Positions 35,827 through 44,864 of a stretch of DNA of 64,000 nucleotides are shown here, in pieces (the stretch's first letter is position 1; each line of letters opens with the position of its first letter). The notes beneath the pieces were generated by a model. It was not told where the DNA came from and searched no databases. It saw only the letters and a list, made by a program, of their open reading frames with translations. Position numbers and translations under genes: made by a program. Origin of the DNA: Motiliproteus sp965230185 (GTDB lineage: Bacteria > Pseudomonadota > Gammaproteobacteria > Pseudomonadales > Balneatricaceae); contig OZ245995.1 of the NCBI GenBank assembly GCA_965230185.1, forward strand, positions 2,418,001 to 2,482,000, given 5' to 3'.

Positions 35827-35907
35827 AGAACAATCAGCAGCTTTCGGTAGTTCAGGAGTAATCCTGAAACACTGTGTCTGCTGAAGCGTTCTTCAGGCAG
35901 ACCGCCG

Positions 35908-36438
35908 TCAGTCATCCAGCATGGGAGGATCCGGATCAAGATGCCAGTCCGCATCCGGTACCGGCTGCCGGCTCAGCATCGCGCTGAGTGTATCCAGATG
36001 CTGGGTGACTCTCGCAGAAATTTGCTGAGTCTCAGAGAATCCGGGGACAGCTGAACCATCAGTGGTCGTTTCGTCTGATCGGCTATCGGCGAGCGCCAGC
36101 AACGGCGCCAGCAGCTCACGTTCAGTTTCAAGGGCGAGATTAATCGCGTGCCAGGGATGCATCAGATAGTGGCTGCCGGCATAGAGACGGGTTTCCGGAG
36201 ATTCGCCCGATTGCATCAGGTTGCTGTGAGTACCCGTGTCGGGTATCAGCGAGTCCAGCGCCCTGACGAGCTGCTGCTGAAGTTCTGACAGCTCGCTGAA
36301 GGTGGCGGCAACAACGGGGTTGTTGCAGGTTTCCATCTGCTCCGCCAGTTCATGGTAACACTCGGCCACGTCTGTCATGGTCCGGATCGAACCGGTGATC
36401 AGGTCGGGGGAGGACGGGGTAACCCTGGTATCAGTCAT
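35908..36438 (-). CDS. Hypothetical alpha-helical protein (176 aa)
   Basis: This soluble acidic protein is largely helical by composition, with His and Glu residues (ECYHELAEQME, HYLMHPWHAI, ETERELLAPL) spaced as in small four-helix or ferritin-like bundles. A metal site is possible but unproven. It lies downstream of the LiuR-like regulator on the same strand with an 87-base gap and may be co-transcribed. No signal peptide is seen. Confidence 0.6.
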   Translation of the reverse strand: MTDTRVTPSSPDLITGSIRTMTDVAECYHELAEQMETCNNPVVAATFSELSELQQQLVRALDSLIPDTGTHSNLMQSGESPETRLYAGSHYLMHPWHAINLALETERELLAPLLALADSRSDETTTDGSAVPGFSETQQISARVTQHLDTLSAMLSRQPVPDADWHLDPDPPMLDD

Positions 36439-36525
36439 GGATTGGTTCTCCGCGGCGGCTGATCCCTTCGGATCAATCGCTCCTGTTTACGCCGGACGAT
36501 GCCACGGAGAACGGCTTATTCCCGA

Positions 36526-37011
36526 TCAGGCGTCGTCCGGCTGGTGTTCTTTCATACTCTGCTGGCAGTGCTGTTTGGCACTCTGAATTTCCTTCAGCAG
36601 CTCTTCGATATCCCGTTTGTGCTGTTCCAGTCGTTGTTCATGCTCCTGCAGTAACTTAAACCAGTGCTGGAGCTGAGTGACCTTACCGCCGGCACCGGAG
36701 TCGTAGATATCGAACAACTCCCGGGTCTCGCTGAGAGAAAACCCGACTCGCTTGCCTCGCAGGATCAGCATCAGTCGTACCCGGTCCCGCTTGCTGTAGG
36801 CGCGGCGGTATTTGCTACGATCCGGATTCAGCAGCCCCTGGGCCTCGTAGAATCGGATGGTACGGGCCGAGATATCAAATTCCCGGGAAAGCTGAGTGAT
36901 GGAGTAGGTGGCTTCAGGTCTTTCGGCGGTGCTGTCTGTCGTCTCGCCGGCCGGAGTGTCCTCGGTCGGAGCCGTGATCGGGGTGTCGGACATCGATTGT
37001 TCAGTATTCAC
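36526..37011 (-). CDS. liuR: MerR-family regulator, LiuR-like
   Basis: This 161-residue MerR-type activator has a ~28-residue acidic Thr-rich N-terminal extension, a DNA-binding domain with YSITQLSREFDISARTIRFYE and LLNPDRSKYRRAYSKRDR, and a C-terminal coiled coil (QEHEQRLEQHKRDIEELL). The LILRGKRVGFSLSETRELFDIYD segment is characteristic of LiuR, which controls branched-chain amino-acid and acyl-CoA degradation genes in many Proteobacteria and lacks metal-binding cysteines. It lies 221 bases after the last gene of the bcr operon, and LiuR-type palindromes are present at the bcr and thioesterase promoters. The start is a GTG at 37011; an ATG at 36993 is possible. Confidence 0.85.
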   Translation of the reverse strand: MNTEQSMSDTPITAPTEDTPAGETTDSTAERPEATYSITQLSREFDISARTIRFYEAQGLLNPDRSKYRRAYSKRDRVRLMLILRGKRVGFSLSETRELFDIYDSGAGGKVTQLQHWFKLLQEHEQRLEQHKRDIEELLKEIQSAKQHCQQSMKEHQPDDA

Positions 37012-37175
37012 AGTACGCTGACCTATGCTGATCTCTTAAAGGAAAAGTACTGGCTGCTGTCGTTGACGAACCCGGGCCTGTGCTGTGGCAGAGCCGGACA
37101 GCGTATTCGTTGCCGGTAGCCGGCGAAACCCGGGACGGTGTATCCCTTACATCAAAAATGACGCAGAACCATCAG

Positions 37176-37197
37176 TTTACGTTAAGTTTACCTTAAG
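37176..37197 (-). promoter_or_regulatory. Tandem 11-mer upstream of liuR
   Basis: TTTACGTTAAG is followed immediately by TTTACCTTAAG, a direct repeat with one mismatch, about 165 bases upstream of the liuR start. TTTACGTTAA is half of the LiuR-type palindrome, so this may be an autoregulatory site. It is a prediction from pattern only. Confidence 0.45.
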
Positions 37198-37232
37198 AGA
37201 ATCGCCCCGTCCTAGCCACTGCAGTGGTTGAG

Positions 37233-37958
37233 CTACAGATACTGGCCTGCATCCACCCGAATCACCTCACCGGTTATCATCCTGGCCGCATCAGAGACCA
37301 GGAACAGTACCGCATTAGCGATATCTTCCGGCAGCGCCAGCTCCGGAATCAGCGCTTCACTCTGAGCCCGGTCGATAAACTCCGGCGGCAACTGTTTTGC
37401 CATTTCAGTCATCACCATTCCCGGGGCGACGGCATTGGCGGTGATCCCCCGGGAGCCCAGTTCACGAGCGGTGGTCTTGGTCAGGCCGATCAGCCCCGCT
37501 TTGGCGGCCGCGTAGTTGGCCTGACCGAACTTGCCGCGAATGCCGTTGATCGAGGTGATATTGACGATGCGACCGTGGCGAGCCTCCCGCATCCGCGGGG
37601 CCATGGCGCGAATCATGTGGAAGGCACCGCTCAGATTGATATCGATAACGGACTGCCATTCCTCGTCGGCCATCTTCGCCAGACTGCGATCCCGGGTGAT
37701 GCCGGCATTATTGATCAGCAGGGTGGCACTGGCCGGCAGTGTTGAAACTGCCCGGTTTACCGCTTCAGGATCGCTGATATCGACCTGATGAAATTTCATC
37801 GGCAGCAGGCTGTCGGGGTCATCGCAGGCGACATCAAAAAGATGCACTTCTGCTCCCATCTGCTGCAGAACACTGGCAATGGCAAGGCCGATGCCCCGGG
37901 TACCACCGGTGACGACCGCCGCCCGGCCGCTGAGATCGAAAAGCTGGTTAACAGACAT
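37233..37958 (-). CDS. SDR-family dehydrogenase, 3-hydroxyacyl-CoA type
   Basis: This 241-residue classical SDR of the FabG/PhaB type has TGGTRGIG, NNAG, the Ser in NITSINGIRG and YAAAKAG with catalytic Tyr and Lys, ending VDAGQYL. It is the last gene of the bcr operon, 84 bases after the acetyltransferase gene. A role as 3-hydroxyacyl-CoA dehydrogenase acting on 3-hydroxypimelyl-CoA or a later intermediate fits the context. That is inference: Thauera bcr clusters do not end with this gene. A perfect palindrome containing TGCA (37216-37227) follows the stop. Confidence 0.75.
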   Translation of the reverse strand: MSVNQLFDLSGRAAVVTGGTRGIGLAIASVLQQMGAEVHLFDVACDDPDSLLPMKFHQVDISDPEAVNRAVSTLPASATLLINNAGITRDRSLAKMADEEWQSVIDINLSGAFHMIRAMAPRMREARHGRIVNITSINGIRGKFGQANYAAAKAGLIGLTKTTARELGSRGITANAVAPGMVMTEMAKQLPPEFIDRAQSEALIPELALPEDIANAVLFLVSDAARMITGEVIRVDAGQYL

Positions 37959-38042
37959 GGCTGTTCCTGTTCAGTTAGCATCGGAAGCGATATCACAGAT
38001 TCGCCATTGCGGATCTGCGATATCGCGCCCCGGACTCTGTTT

Positions 38043-38993
38043 TCAGTTAACCGGGCAGGTCAGCGCCAGGCGCTGAGCCGGCCGGAAACCACATTGCTGC
38101 AGAAAGCCCATCAGACTGAAGTTATCCCAGGGAACTTCGGTGCGCACCGATTCCACCCGCAGTCCTTTCAGGTTGGTGATCAGCTGTGAGACCAGTGCCT
38201 GGCCGATTTGCTGATCCCGGGCAGCGGGATCCACCCCGATGGTGTCGATGACCGCTTCCGAGCCGGTCTGGCCAAACTCACCGTAGTCCACCCGGGCCAT
38301 GATAAAGCCGCGGATGATGGCGAGATTATCCTTAACCGGATCATCCTTTTCGGCCACCAGAGATACCCGGATGCCCGACTCTTCCAGCGCCTGGGTAATG
38401 GTGCGCTGGTAATACGGACGACGATCCGTCTCGGTGATATGGCGATCGATACGCACGATCTGGTCGAGGTCCTCTTTCATCAGGCTGCGCATGGGCACAC
38501 GGTCGCGGGACAGGTCCGCGCCGTCAAACTCCGCTTCGGTCATGGCGTCGGTGGCCAGCTCCAGCACCTGTCGACCCGCCAGCTTGAAGCCCGCATCAGA
38601 GAAGAAGCGCAACAGGTCGGGCTGGTCCCATTTGACCACAGACTGCAGCTCCCGGCCGCCTCTGTTTCCAACTTCGCCGATCAGCTGTTCGAACAGCTGG
38701 TGACCGACACCGCGGCGCTGGAATTCGCGATCGACGCCGATGGCATCCAGTACTGCGATCGGGCAGGTGCTGCCGAACTCTCCTTCCAGCATCTGGCAGG
38801 AGACAAAACCGGCGATGGCGCCGTCGATCTCGGCTGTCAGTGAAATAAAGGTTGTCGGGCTGTCCTGTTGCGCTTTCAGGCGCTTGGCGAAGAAATCCCG
38901 TCGGGGTGAGCCGCTGAACTGCTGATCCAGAGTGACCACTTTCTCCAGATCCGCCGGGCTCAGAGCCCGGATCTTTACTTGCTTATCAGTCAT
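38043..38993 (-). CDS. Tandem GNAT acetyltransferase
   Basis: The 316-residue protein is two GNAT domains in series (about 1-150 and 165-316). The first has the acetyl-CoA motif FQRRGVGHQL. The second has a degraded version, RDQQIGQALV, so one half may be inactive. It is encoded inside the bcr operon between the ferredoxin and SDR genes. Acetyltransferases next to aromatic-acid degradation genes can inactivate acyl-CoA ligases, as shown for BadL and Pat in Rhodopseudomonas palustris, so control of a benzoate-CoA ligase by acetylation is a reasonable hypothesis. Confidence 0.75.
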   Translation of the reverse strand: MTDKQVKIRALSPADLEKVVTLDQQFSGSPRRDFFAKRLKAQQDSPTTFISLTAEIDGAIAGFVSCQMLEGEFGSTCPIAVLDAIGVDREFQRRGVGHQLFEQLIGEVGNRGGRELQSVVKWDQPDLLRFFSDAGFKLAGRQVLELATDAMTEAEFDGADLSRDRVPMRSLMKEDLDQIVRIDRHITETDRRPYYQRTITQALEESGIRVSLVAEKDDPVKDNLAIIRGFIMARVDYGEFGQTGSEAVIDTIGVDPAARDQQIGQALVSQLITNLKGLRVESVRTEVPWDNFSLMGFLQQCGFRPAQRLALTCPVN

Positions 38994-39095
38994 GATTAAC
39001 TGTCCTTTGTATCAGGGAACCAGGCACCGCCCCTGGCGCGCGTCCAGCGGACCGGGCACAGGGGGATGCTGTTCGGGCTGCCAGCTCAATACGAC

Positions 39096-39344
39096 TCAGC
39101 TGTGCAGGCGGTCGTACTTTTCCTGCAGCTGTTCCTGAGATTCGGCATGATTGGGGTCGGGGACGATACATTCAGCCGGGCACACCAGCTGGCACTGCGG
39201 CTCGTCGTGGGCACCGACGCACTCGGTGCAGTTTTCCGCGTCGATCACGTACAGGATGCCGTCGCCTTCTGAGATTGCATCGTTAGGGCACTCCAGTACG
39301 CATACGTCACAGGCGGTACAGTCTTCATTAATGATTAAGGCCAT
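39096..39344 (-). CDS. fdx: 2[4Fe-4S] ferredoxin, electron donor to benzoyl-CoA reductase
   Basis: The 82-residue ferredoxin has one motif CTACDVCVLECP and a second, CTECVGAHDEPQC followed by QLVCPAEC, with the loop insertion of the Allochromatium type. This low-potential type is the natural donor of benzoyl-CoA reductase in Thauera aromatica and is encoded at the same place in that gene cluster. It would be re-reduced by KorAB/KorC encoded at 3-8 kb. A stem-loop lies between it and bcrD. Confidence 0.92.
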   Translation of the reverse strand: MALIINEDCTACDVCVLECPNDAISEGDGILYVIDAENCTECVGAHDEPQCQLVCPAECIVPDPNHAESQEQLQEKYDRLHS

Positions 39345-39387
39345 TGTCTTTCTCCTCTCATACTGAGATCAGATGCACTGTTCTGTC

Positions 39388-39408
39388 CGGGCCCTGATTG
39401 CGGGCCCG
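39388..39408 (-). repeat. Stem-loop between bcrD and fdx
   Basis: CGGGCCC and GGGCCCG form a perfect seven-base GC stem around a seven-base loop, without a T-run. It may set differential stability of the bcr and fdx parts of the message. Confidence 0.6.
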
Positions 39409-39424
39409 TTTCTGTTGGTACCCG

Positions 39425-40264
39425 TCAGGATGCTTTAGCCAGTTGTTCCAGCTTCTGCAGTTTTTCGTAACGGAAAGCGCCCCAGAGTGCTGCGCCAATA
39501 GCGCCGGCGTAAGCGGAATCTTCGTGATTGCGCGCTTCGGCCTTGAGTTTCATTTTCTGCAGCGACTCGTTGAGCGCATCGATCATACCGCTGTCCAGCG
39601 CCAGACCACCGGTACACAGGCAGACACCATCGGTGGCCTTGATAACTCGCAACAGCTTGGCCAGACGGCCGGCCATGGACAGGTGAATACCCTTGAGGAT
39701 GTTGGGTGCGGAGATACCGCGCGATACCATATTGATAACATCAGTTTCGGCCAGTACTGCGCAGATGCTGGAAACGATCTCCGGGTCGTCGGCCTGTTTT
39801 GACAGGGTGCCGATTTCGTCCTGAGCAATACCCAGATAGCGGGAGATGTTTTCAAGAAACTGTCCTGAACCCGACGCACACTGACTGGTCATGCGGTAGT
39901 TGAGGACCTTGCCCTGATCGTCGGTCTTCATCGCCCGGCCGTGCAGCGCCCCCATATCCAGCACCGCAGTCGCTTCCGGATCGAGGTAGATGGCACCCCG
40001 GGCGTGGGTGGTCATAGAATAAAAGTGCCCGGTGCGGAACTCGATATTCTCGCCGTCGCCGGTGGTCGCGCAATAGGTGATGTCGTCGCGGGTCAGACCG
40101 TTGTCTTTCAGCAGCTGATCGTACGCATGTGCGCTCAGTTGCAGCGGGTCGCGCTGGCGAATGCGGTCGTTGCGCTTGGCCAGCCATTCGGTTTTGCCGT
40201 TCTCGTGTTTAAACAACACGGTCTTAACGGCGCCGGTTCCTAAATCAATACCTGCTGTAATCAT
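39425..40264 (-). CDS. bcrD: Benzoyl-CoA reductase, subunit D
   Basis: BcrD (279 residues) is one of the two ATPase subunits of the class I enzyme that drives ATP-coupled electrons into the BcrBC active site. It belongs to the ASKHA fold: phosphate-1 motif GIDLGTGAVKT, the second loop DMGALHGRA, the adenosine region CTGGLALDSGM, and cysteines in QCASGSGQF and SSICAV that fit the 4Fe-4S cluster bridging BcrA and BcrD. It lies three bases after the bcrA stop, in the order bcrC-bcrB-bcrA-bcrD as in Thauera aromatica. Confidence 0.95.
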   Translation of the reverse strand: MITAGIDLGTGAVKTVLFKHENGKTEWLAKRNDRIRQRDPLQLSAHAYDQLLKDNGLTRDDITYCATTGDGENIEFRTGHFYSMTTHARGAIYLDPEATAVLDMGALHGRAMKTDDQGKVLNYRMTSQCASGSGQFLENISRYLGIAQDEIGTLSKQADDPEIVSSICAVLAETDVINMVSRGISAPNILKGIHLSMAGRLAKLLRVIKATDGVCLCTGGLALDSGMIDALNESLQKMKLKAEARNHEDSAYAGAIGAALWGAFRYEKLQKLEQLAKAS

Positions 40265-40267
40265 CGT

Positions 40268-41581
40268 TTAAGCCTCCACAGCACGGCGGGCAAATTCAGC
40301 CGCCCCCAGTGCGCCGGTATAAATTGAGTCGGGATCGATATTGATCTTCAGATCGCCGTAGTTTTCTTTCACCAGAATGCGCAGCTCCTTCACCGCTGCT
40401 TCGTTCTTGGCCACGCCGCCGGTGAACGTCAGTTCATCGTCAACACCACCGGAGCGGGACAGGATCGACATCGAGCGCAGGATGATCGCCCGGTGCAGAC
40501 CGGCAATAATATCTTCGCGCTTCTCACCCAGTGACAGACGGTCCCGCAGCTCGGCGCCGGCGAAAACCGTACAGGTGGAGTTGATCGATACTTTCTTCTG
40601 CGACTTCATCGCCAGCGGGCCCAGCTCGTGCAGCCCCAGCTGCATTTCATCGGCGATATAACCGAGGTAGCGGCCACAGCCGGCGGCGCAGCGGTCGTTC
40701 ATCTGGAAGTTGACGACGATGCCCTGTTCATCGACCTGGATACCCTTGGTATCCTGGCCGCCGATATCCAGTACCGTACGGGTTTTCGGATACATCAGGT
40801 GTGCGCCCAGCCCGTGGCAGAGAATCTCCGAGCGGATATGATCCTTGGGGAAAGGCAGACGCGCGCGGCCGTAACCTGTGCCGACGACGTAGGTCTCCTC
40901 CAGATCGACCGCCAGTACCTCTTTCAGGGCACTCTGTACCTGAGCGAAATCGTCGGTCTGAATTTCACCGGCATTCAGCAGACTGTCCAGTGCTTTCAGG
41001 AAGGTTTCGCTCATGTCCACCTGCGGCGGAATATTTTCCACTTCGATAATGGACTTATCGTAAACGTTGATCAGAGTGTCGTGACTGACGCGGTGTTGCT
41101 CCGCCTGATCTTCGGCGACTTCCATATAGACCGTACCGGCGAGGTCGCGGAAGAAGTCGGACTTACGATCAACTCCGGGGCCGAACAGCTTAGCCAGTTC
41201 GGTTTCCAGGTTGTCGAAGGTGGCGTTAAGCGCGGTCAGAAGCGCGGTCTGATCATCTTTGTAATGCCCGTCGCCGGCCTTCTCGCAGCACAGATCCTTA
41301 AGGTTCTTCAGCTGCACCAGGAACTGGGCAAGGCGGAAGTGGCGTTCCAGACCGACCAGAATTTCTTCGGTGCTGAGGTTCAGTTTTTCACGGCTGTCCA
41401 GCAGCTGGCTCAGCAGTACCAGTCGGGCACTGATCAGCGCTTCGGTTTTGGCCACCAGTGCGGCGGTGTCGTAGTTGGAGCGTGAGTTGGTAATACCGTG
41501 CCCGAGGGGCTTGCCGGTATCATCCATGACCACTGCTTTGGTGGTGGTGGATCCCAGATCGATTCCGATAAAACATTTCAT
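40268..41581 (-). CDS. bcrA: Benzoyl-CoA reductase, subunit A
   Basis: BcrA (437 residues) is the larger ATPase subunit. It shows the ASKHA phosphate-1 motif GIDLGSTTTKAV, phosphate-2 DIGGQDTKGIQ, cluster cysteines in DRCAAGCGRY and NSTCTVFAGAE, and the adenosine motif FTGGVAKN. About 150 residues inserted after the first motif, with many helices, are typical of BcrA and absent from BcrD. It hydrolyses ATP to lower the potential of electrons passed from ferredoxin. It is closely spaced with bcrB and bcrD. Confidence 0.95.
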   Translation of the reverse strand: MKCFIGIDLGSTTTKAVVMDDTGKPLGHGITNSRSNYDTAALVAKTEALISARLVLLSQLLDSREKLNLSTEEILVGLERHFRLAQFLVQLKNLKDLCCEKAGDGHYKDDQTALLTALNATFDNLETELAKLFGPGVDRKSDFFRDLAGTVYMEVAEDQAEQHRVSHDTLINVYDKSIIEVENIPPQVDMSETFLKALDSLLNAGEIQTDDFAQVQSALKEVLAVDLEETYVVGTGYGRARLPFPKDHIRSEILCHGLGAHLMYPKTRTVLDIGGQDTKGIQVDEQGIVVNFQMNDRCAAGCGRYLGYIADEMQLGLHELGPLAMKSQKKVSINSTCTVFAGAELRDRLSLGEKREDIIAGLHRAIILRSMSILSRSGGVDDELTFTGGVAKNEAAVKELRILVKENYGDLKINIDPDSIYTGALGAAEFARRAVEA

Positions 41582-41593
41582 AGCTGGCTCCTC

Positions 41594-42910
41594 TTAGCTG
41601 GCACTGGCAATCATGTTGCCCTGACGGCGTTGTTCGATCATCTGGAAGTAGCTTTCCAGACGGTTCTTAACGTTGGCCGCAGAGAAGTAACGGGGGTCAA
41701 CCAGGTCGGTCTCGACGAAGGCGCCCGGTGCACCGGTACGCTTCTCGATCTCCTGCATCATCATCAGCTGGCCGGCGGAGAAGCTGTTGCAGCTCTTGAT
41801 GGAGTTGATCAGCAGGCCATCGGCTTCGTAGTCGTTGACATATTTTTCCAGCATGTCGACGCGCTTTGGCAGGTTACGGTTGGTGTAACAACCCAGGCAG
41901 TAATCGGCCAGCGACTCCAGCGGATTGTCCGGATCGTGGCGGAAGCCCTGATCGTAAACACCGCCCACCTTGGTGTAGGTGCTGGCGACGACCACGGCGC
42001 CTTCTTCGTAGAACATCTTCCAGAACTCACGGAAGTTGGTCCAGTTAGGCGGGCCTTCAACCACCAGACGGTAGCGTTCGCGGGTCATAGAGCCTTCCGG
42101 TGTGATCGGGCCCTGACCGTTCTTAATGCGCTGTTCGATCTCCTGACGCAGTACCCGGTAGTAATCCACGGCGTCCTGAGTACCGCGGAAGGCGGTGAAC
42201 ATCGGGCCGAGATAGTAGATGGCGCCAAAGTAGGCATCGATCGGACTGGGCTTGTTCTTGGCGCTCTCCAGTACCCAGACCAGATCGTCTTCGGCTTTGG
42301 CGGAGCGACGCATATTTTCACGCAGCTTGTCGATATCGAAGGCGTTACCGCTGACCTGTTCCAGCGCCGGGATAACGTCTTCTTTCAGCTGCTTGACGAC
42401 AAAGTCGCGCATGTTCTGGGTAATCTCACCGTCGCCCTGGTAGGGCACCTGCAGCATCACTGTCGGGCACTTGTACTCCTGGCGCAGCAGTTCGAACCAC
42501 TTCATAAAGGTGAAGCAGCCGGTGTAGGACAGCAACAGCAGATCCGGGTTAGGGAAGGGCTTGCCGTTGGGCGCGATATTGCCCTTGCTCATCATGCCGA
42601 TGTCGGCCTTTACATAAGTACAGACGTCTTCGGAATGGCCGTGGCGCTCGGCACTCTGGATCATGCCGCCGCTCTGCTGGCGCATGGCGTTCTGGATGGC
42701 GTTGGTTTCCGGCAGGTTGTTGAGCATGCCGAAGCTCTGAATCAGTTCGTTAAGGTTGCCGGGAACGAAGGTAGAACAGACCTTTTTGCCGTTTTCTGCG
42801 GTACCGGTAATGGCATCGTAGTTGGCGTTGATCATCTTCTTCTGCATCAGCATGGATGCGTCTTTCTGCGTGTCCTGGCCGTTTGTCGGGGTTTCAGTCT
42901 TAGTGCTCAT
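41594..42910 (-). CDS. bcrB: Benzoyl-CoA reductase, subunit B
   Basis: BcrB (438 residues) pairs with BcrC to form the substrate-reducing module. It belongs to the 2-hydroxyacyl-CoA dehydratase component fold, with cysteines in SYTGCFTFMKW, YCLGCYTN and KSCNSF that fit Fe-S ligands. The ATG at 42910 lies two bases after the bcrC stop and has GGAG in the end of bcrC; a TTG four codons upstream is inside bcrC and less likely. Confidence 0.95.
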   Translation of the reverse strand: MSTKTETPTNGQDTQKDASMLMQKKMINANYDAITGTAENGKKVCSTFVPGNLNELIQSFGMLNNLPETNAIQNAMRQQSGGMIQSAERHGHSEDVCTYVKADIGMMSKGNIAPNGKPFPNPDLLLLSYTGCFTFMKWFELLRQEYKCPTVMLQVPYQGDGEITQNMRDFVVKQLKEDVIPALEQVSGNAFDIDKLRENMRRSAKAEDDLVWVLESAKNKPSPIDAYFGAIYYLGPMFTAFRGTQDAVDYYRVLRQEIEQRIKNGQGPITPEGSMTRERYRLVVEGPPNWTNFREFWKMFYEEGAVVVASTYTKVGGVYDQGFRHDPDNPLESLADYCLGCYTNRNLPKRVDMLEKYVNDYEADGLLINSIKSCNSFSAGQLMMMQEIEKRTGAPGAFVETDLVDPRYFSAANVKNRLESYFQMIEQRRQGNMIASAS

Positions 42911-42912
42911 GA

Positions 42913-44073
42913 CTAGCTCCAAAGCTTGATAGAATCGGCGAAGGTTCCGGCTTGCTCACGAATCGGCTGCATCTGCCCGGAGTTCTCGGCGTATTTGAAG
43001 GAGATATGCGGAATGTCATGCTCTTTCATCCGCTCGGTCAGCATCGGTCGCTCCAGCAGTGCCGGATCACAGAAACTCGGGGCCGCAAAGATCACGCCCT
43101 CGGCCTTGCGTTCGCGGACGGTACCGAGCAGGTACATACCGACCTCTTCATGGCTGTCGCAGTACTTCGCCGCCGAATCGGCGGACTCATGCAGGAAGGC
43201 ACTGGCCAGATTAGCCAGCGGGTTGCCTTCGGTGGGGACTTCACCCAGCAGCCAGCGATTAACCAGCATGTAATCGTCGTCGACGATATAACAGCCGGCC
43301 ATTTCGATGGAGCGGATCAGGTTCAGCGGCGGTTGCTCGCAGAAGGAGCCGTTGATAATGACGCGGCAGTTGTCACGTTTCGGATTATCGAGGGTACGGG
43401 CGCTGTCCATGTACTCGCGCAGCATGGCGTTGTGATCTTCTACCGGAATGACCATGCCTGCGCGATTAAGCAGATAGACATCATTGCTCGAAACGTTGTG
43501 TGGCATTTCGGCGCGCAGGTCGTAAAGTTCACGAATCAGGTTGCGATTGAGATTGTAGACTTTGATTGATGCGCGGATCGCCTCGTCGGTGATCTTGTTG
43601 CCGGACAGCTTTTCCAGGCCTTCACGCAGTTCCTGCAGTTCGCTGATGTAGTAGTTGCCGCCAACGTCGTCCTTGTAGTTTTGCGGTACGTCGAAGTAGC
43701 GCACGTAGGCTTCGGGGAACATCAGTTTCCACATACCGGAGAGGTTACGGATAACGTCGCAGATACTGGGGAACAACATGCCGTCGACGAAATCCAGTCG
43801 GCCCGATTTACCCAGCTCGATGGTGGAGCGGGGGATGCGGCAGATGTAGCTCTGGTAGTAGGCGTCGCCGTGAATTACTTCCAGCTTGTCGCCGCCACCG
43901 AGTACGCCCAGTGACATCATGCCACCGGCATGCATTATTTCGCGCGGTACGTAGACCGGCATGTAACCGATGACCCGACGAGAGGGATCGGCGGCTTTCC
44001 ATTCGCGGGCTGCCGTGAAGTTGGTATCTTCATACAGCTCTTCGCAGCGTTTAATTATCTCTGTGGTACTCAT
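42913..44073 (-). CDS. bcrC: Benzoyl-CoA reductase, subunit C
   Basis: BcrC (386 residues) is the second subunit of the module that reduces the ring of benzoyl-CoA to cyclohexa-1,5-diene-1-carbonyl-CoA. It has the dehydratase-component fold with GYMPVYVPREIMHAGG near the N-terminus and cysteines in SYICRIP, FCEQPP and SFCDPAL. The start at 44073 (MSTTEIIKR) is two bases past the dch stop; an in-frame start 18 bases further upstream lies in dch. High conservation with Thauera-type BcrC rather than BadD is my judgement by eye. Confidence 0.94.
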   Translation of the reverse strand: MSTTEIIKRCEELYEDTNFTAAREWKAADPSRRVIGYMPVYVPREIMHAGGMMSLGVLGGGDKLEVIHGDAYYQSYICRIPRSTIELGKSGRLDFVDGMLFPSICDVIRNLSGMWKLMFPEAYVRYFDVPQNYKDDVGGNYYISELQELREGLEKLSGNKITDEAIRASIKVYNLNRNLIRELYDLRAEMPHNVSSNDVYLLNRAGMVIPVEDHNAMLREYMDSARTLDNPKRDNCRVIINGSFCEQPPLNLIRSIEMAGCYIVDDDYMLVNRWLLGEVPTEGNPLANLASAFLHESADSAAKYCDSHEEVGMYLLGTVRERKAEGVIFAAPSFCDPALLERPMLTERMKEHDIPHISFKYAENSGQMQPIREQAGTFADSIKLWS

Positions 44074-44075
44074 AA

Positions 44076-44861
44076 CTATTGGTGCTCCCAATCAGCGGCG
44101 CGTTTTTCGACGAAAGCCTGCAATCCCTCTACAGCATCGTGAGTCGCCATCAGTTCCTGGAGGTAAAGTGCTTCAACTCTTGCTAGTTTGTTCTTGATTC
44201 GTTCGACGGCATCGTCGCTGGCGGCGTTAACCGCAAAGCGCAGCGAGCTGGCGCTTCCGGCAGCCAGATGCTGGTCAAAGTACGCTTCGGCGGCGGCGGA
44301 TGGATCGTCGCTGAGGCCGTTGACCAGACCGATGCGCAGTGCTTCGTTACCGTCGATGCTGCGGCCTGAGAACAGCAGGTCTTCCGCCTGACTCTGACCG
44401 ATACGTTCCGGCAGCAGGCAGGAAGCGGCGGGGGCGAAGACCGCCAGTTTGATCTCGGGCTGGCCCAGGCTGGCATCGGCACGGCTGAACAGCAGGTTGC
44501 CGGCCAGCGCCACCTCCAGACCGCCACCCAGGCACTGACCCTGAATGGCTACCAGAATCGGTACGGGACAGTCCAGCATCTGGATGATCAGGGCGTGCAG
44601 GCTTTTCAGCATGCCTTCGCACTGATCCGGCATATGCTCTTCGACGCTGGCGCCGAAGCTGAAATGGGGGCCTTCAGCGTCGAGAATCACCGCTGACAGC
44701 CGGGCGCTGCCCAGGTGCTTATCCAGCGCTGAGCTCAGGGCCCCGATCATTTCTGCATCGACGATGTTGGCTTTGGGACGGGCCAGTCGCAGCCGCAACA
44801 GGCGGTCGTCCTTTTCCAGCCACACCTTCAAAGGTGATGAGGTTGGAGCGGAAGTGCTCAT
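44076..44861 (-). CDS. dch: Cyclohexa-1,5-diene-1-carbonyl-CoA hydratase
   Basis: This crotonase-fold enzyme of 261 residues adds water to the dienoyl-CoA made by benzoyl-CoA reductase, giving 6-hydroxycyclohex-1-ene-1-carbonyl-CoA. Visible are the oxyanion segments HFSFGASVEEH and QGQCLGGGLEVALAG, and GQPEIKLAVFAPAAS, typical of Dch rather than of FadB-type hydratases. The gene is three bases from oah and abuts bcrC, in the Thauera order. Confidence 0.92.
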   Translation of the reverse strand: MSTSAPTSSPLKVWLEKDDRLLRLRLARPKANIVDAEMIGALSSALDKHLGSARLSAVILDAEGPHFSFGASVEEHMPDQCEGMLKSLHALIIQMLDCPVPILVAIQGQCLGGGLEVALAGNLLFSRADASLGQPEIKLAVFAPAASCLLPERIGQSQAEDLLFSGRSIDGNEALRIGLVNGLSDDPSAAAEAYFDQHLAAGSASSLRFAVNAASDDAVERIKNKLARVEALYLQELMATHDAVEGLQAFVEKRAADWEHQ

Positions 44862-44864
44862 CGA

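Noticed and set aside
41498..42916. Plus-strand frame of ~470 codons opposite bcrB
   Set aside because: Antisense shadow of a conserved BcrB; no ribosome binding site or family motif.
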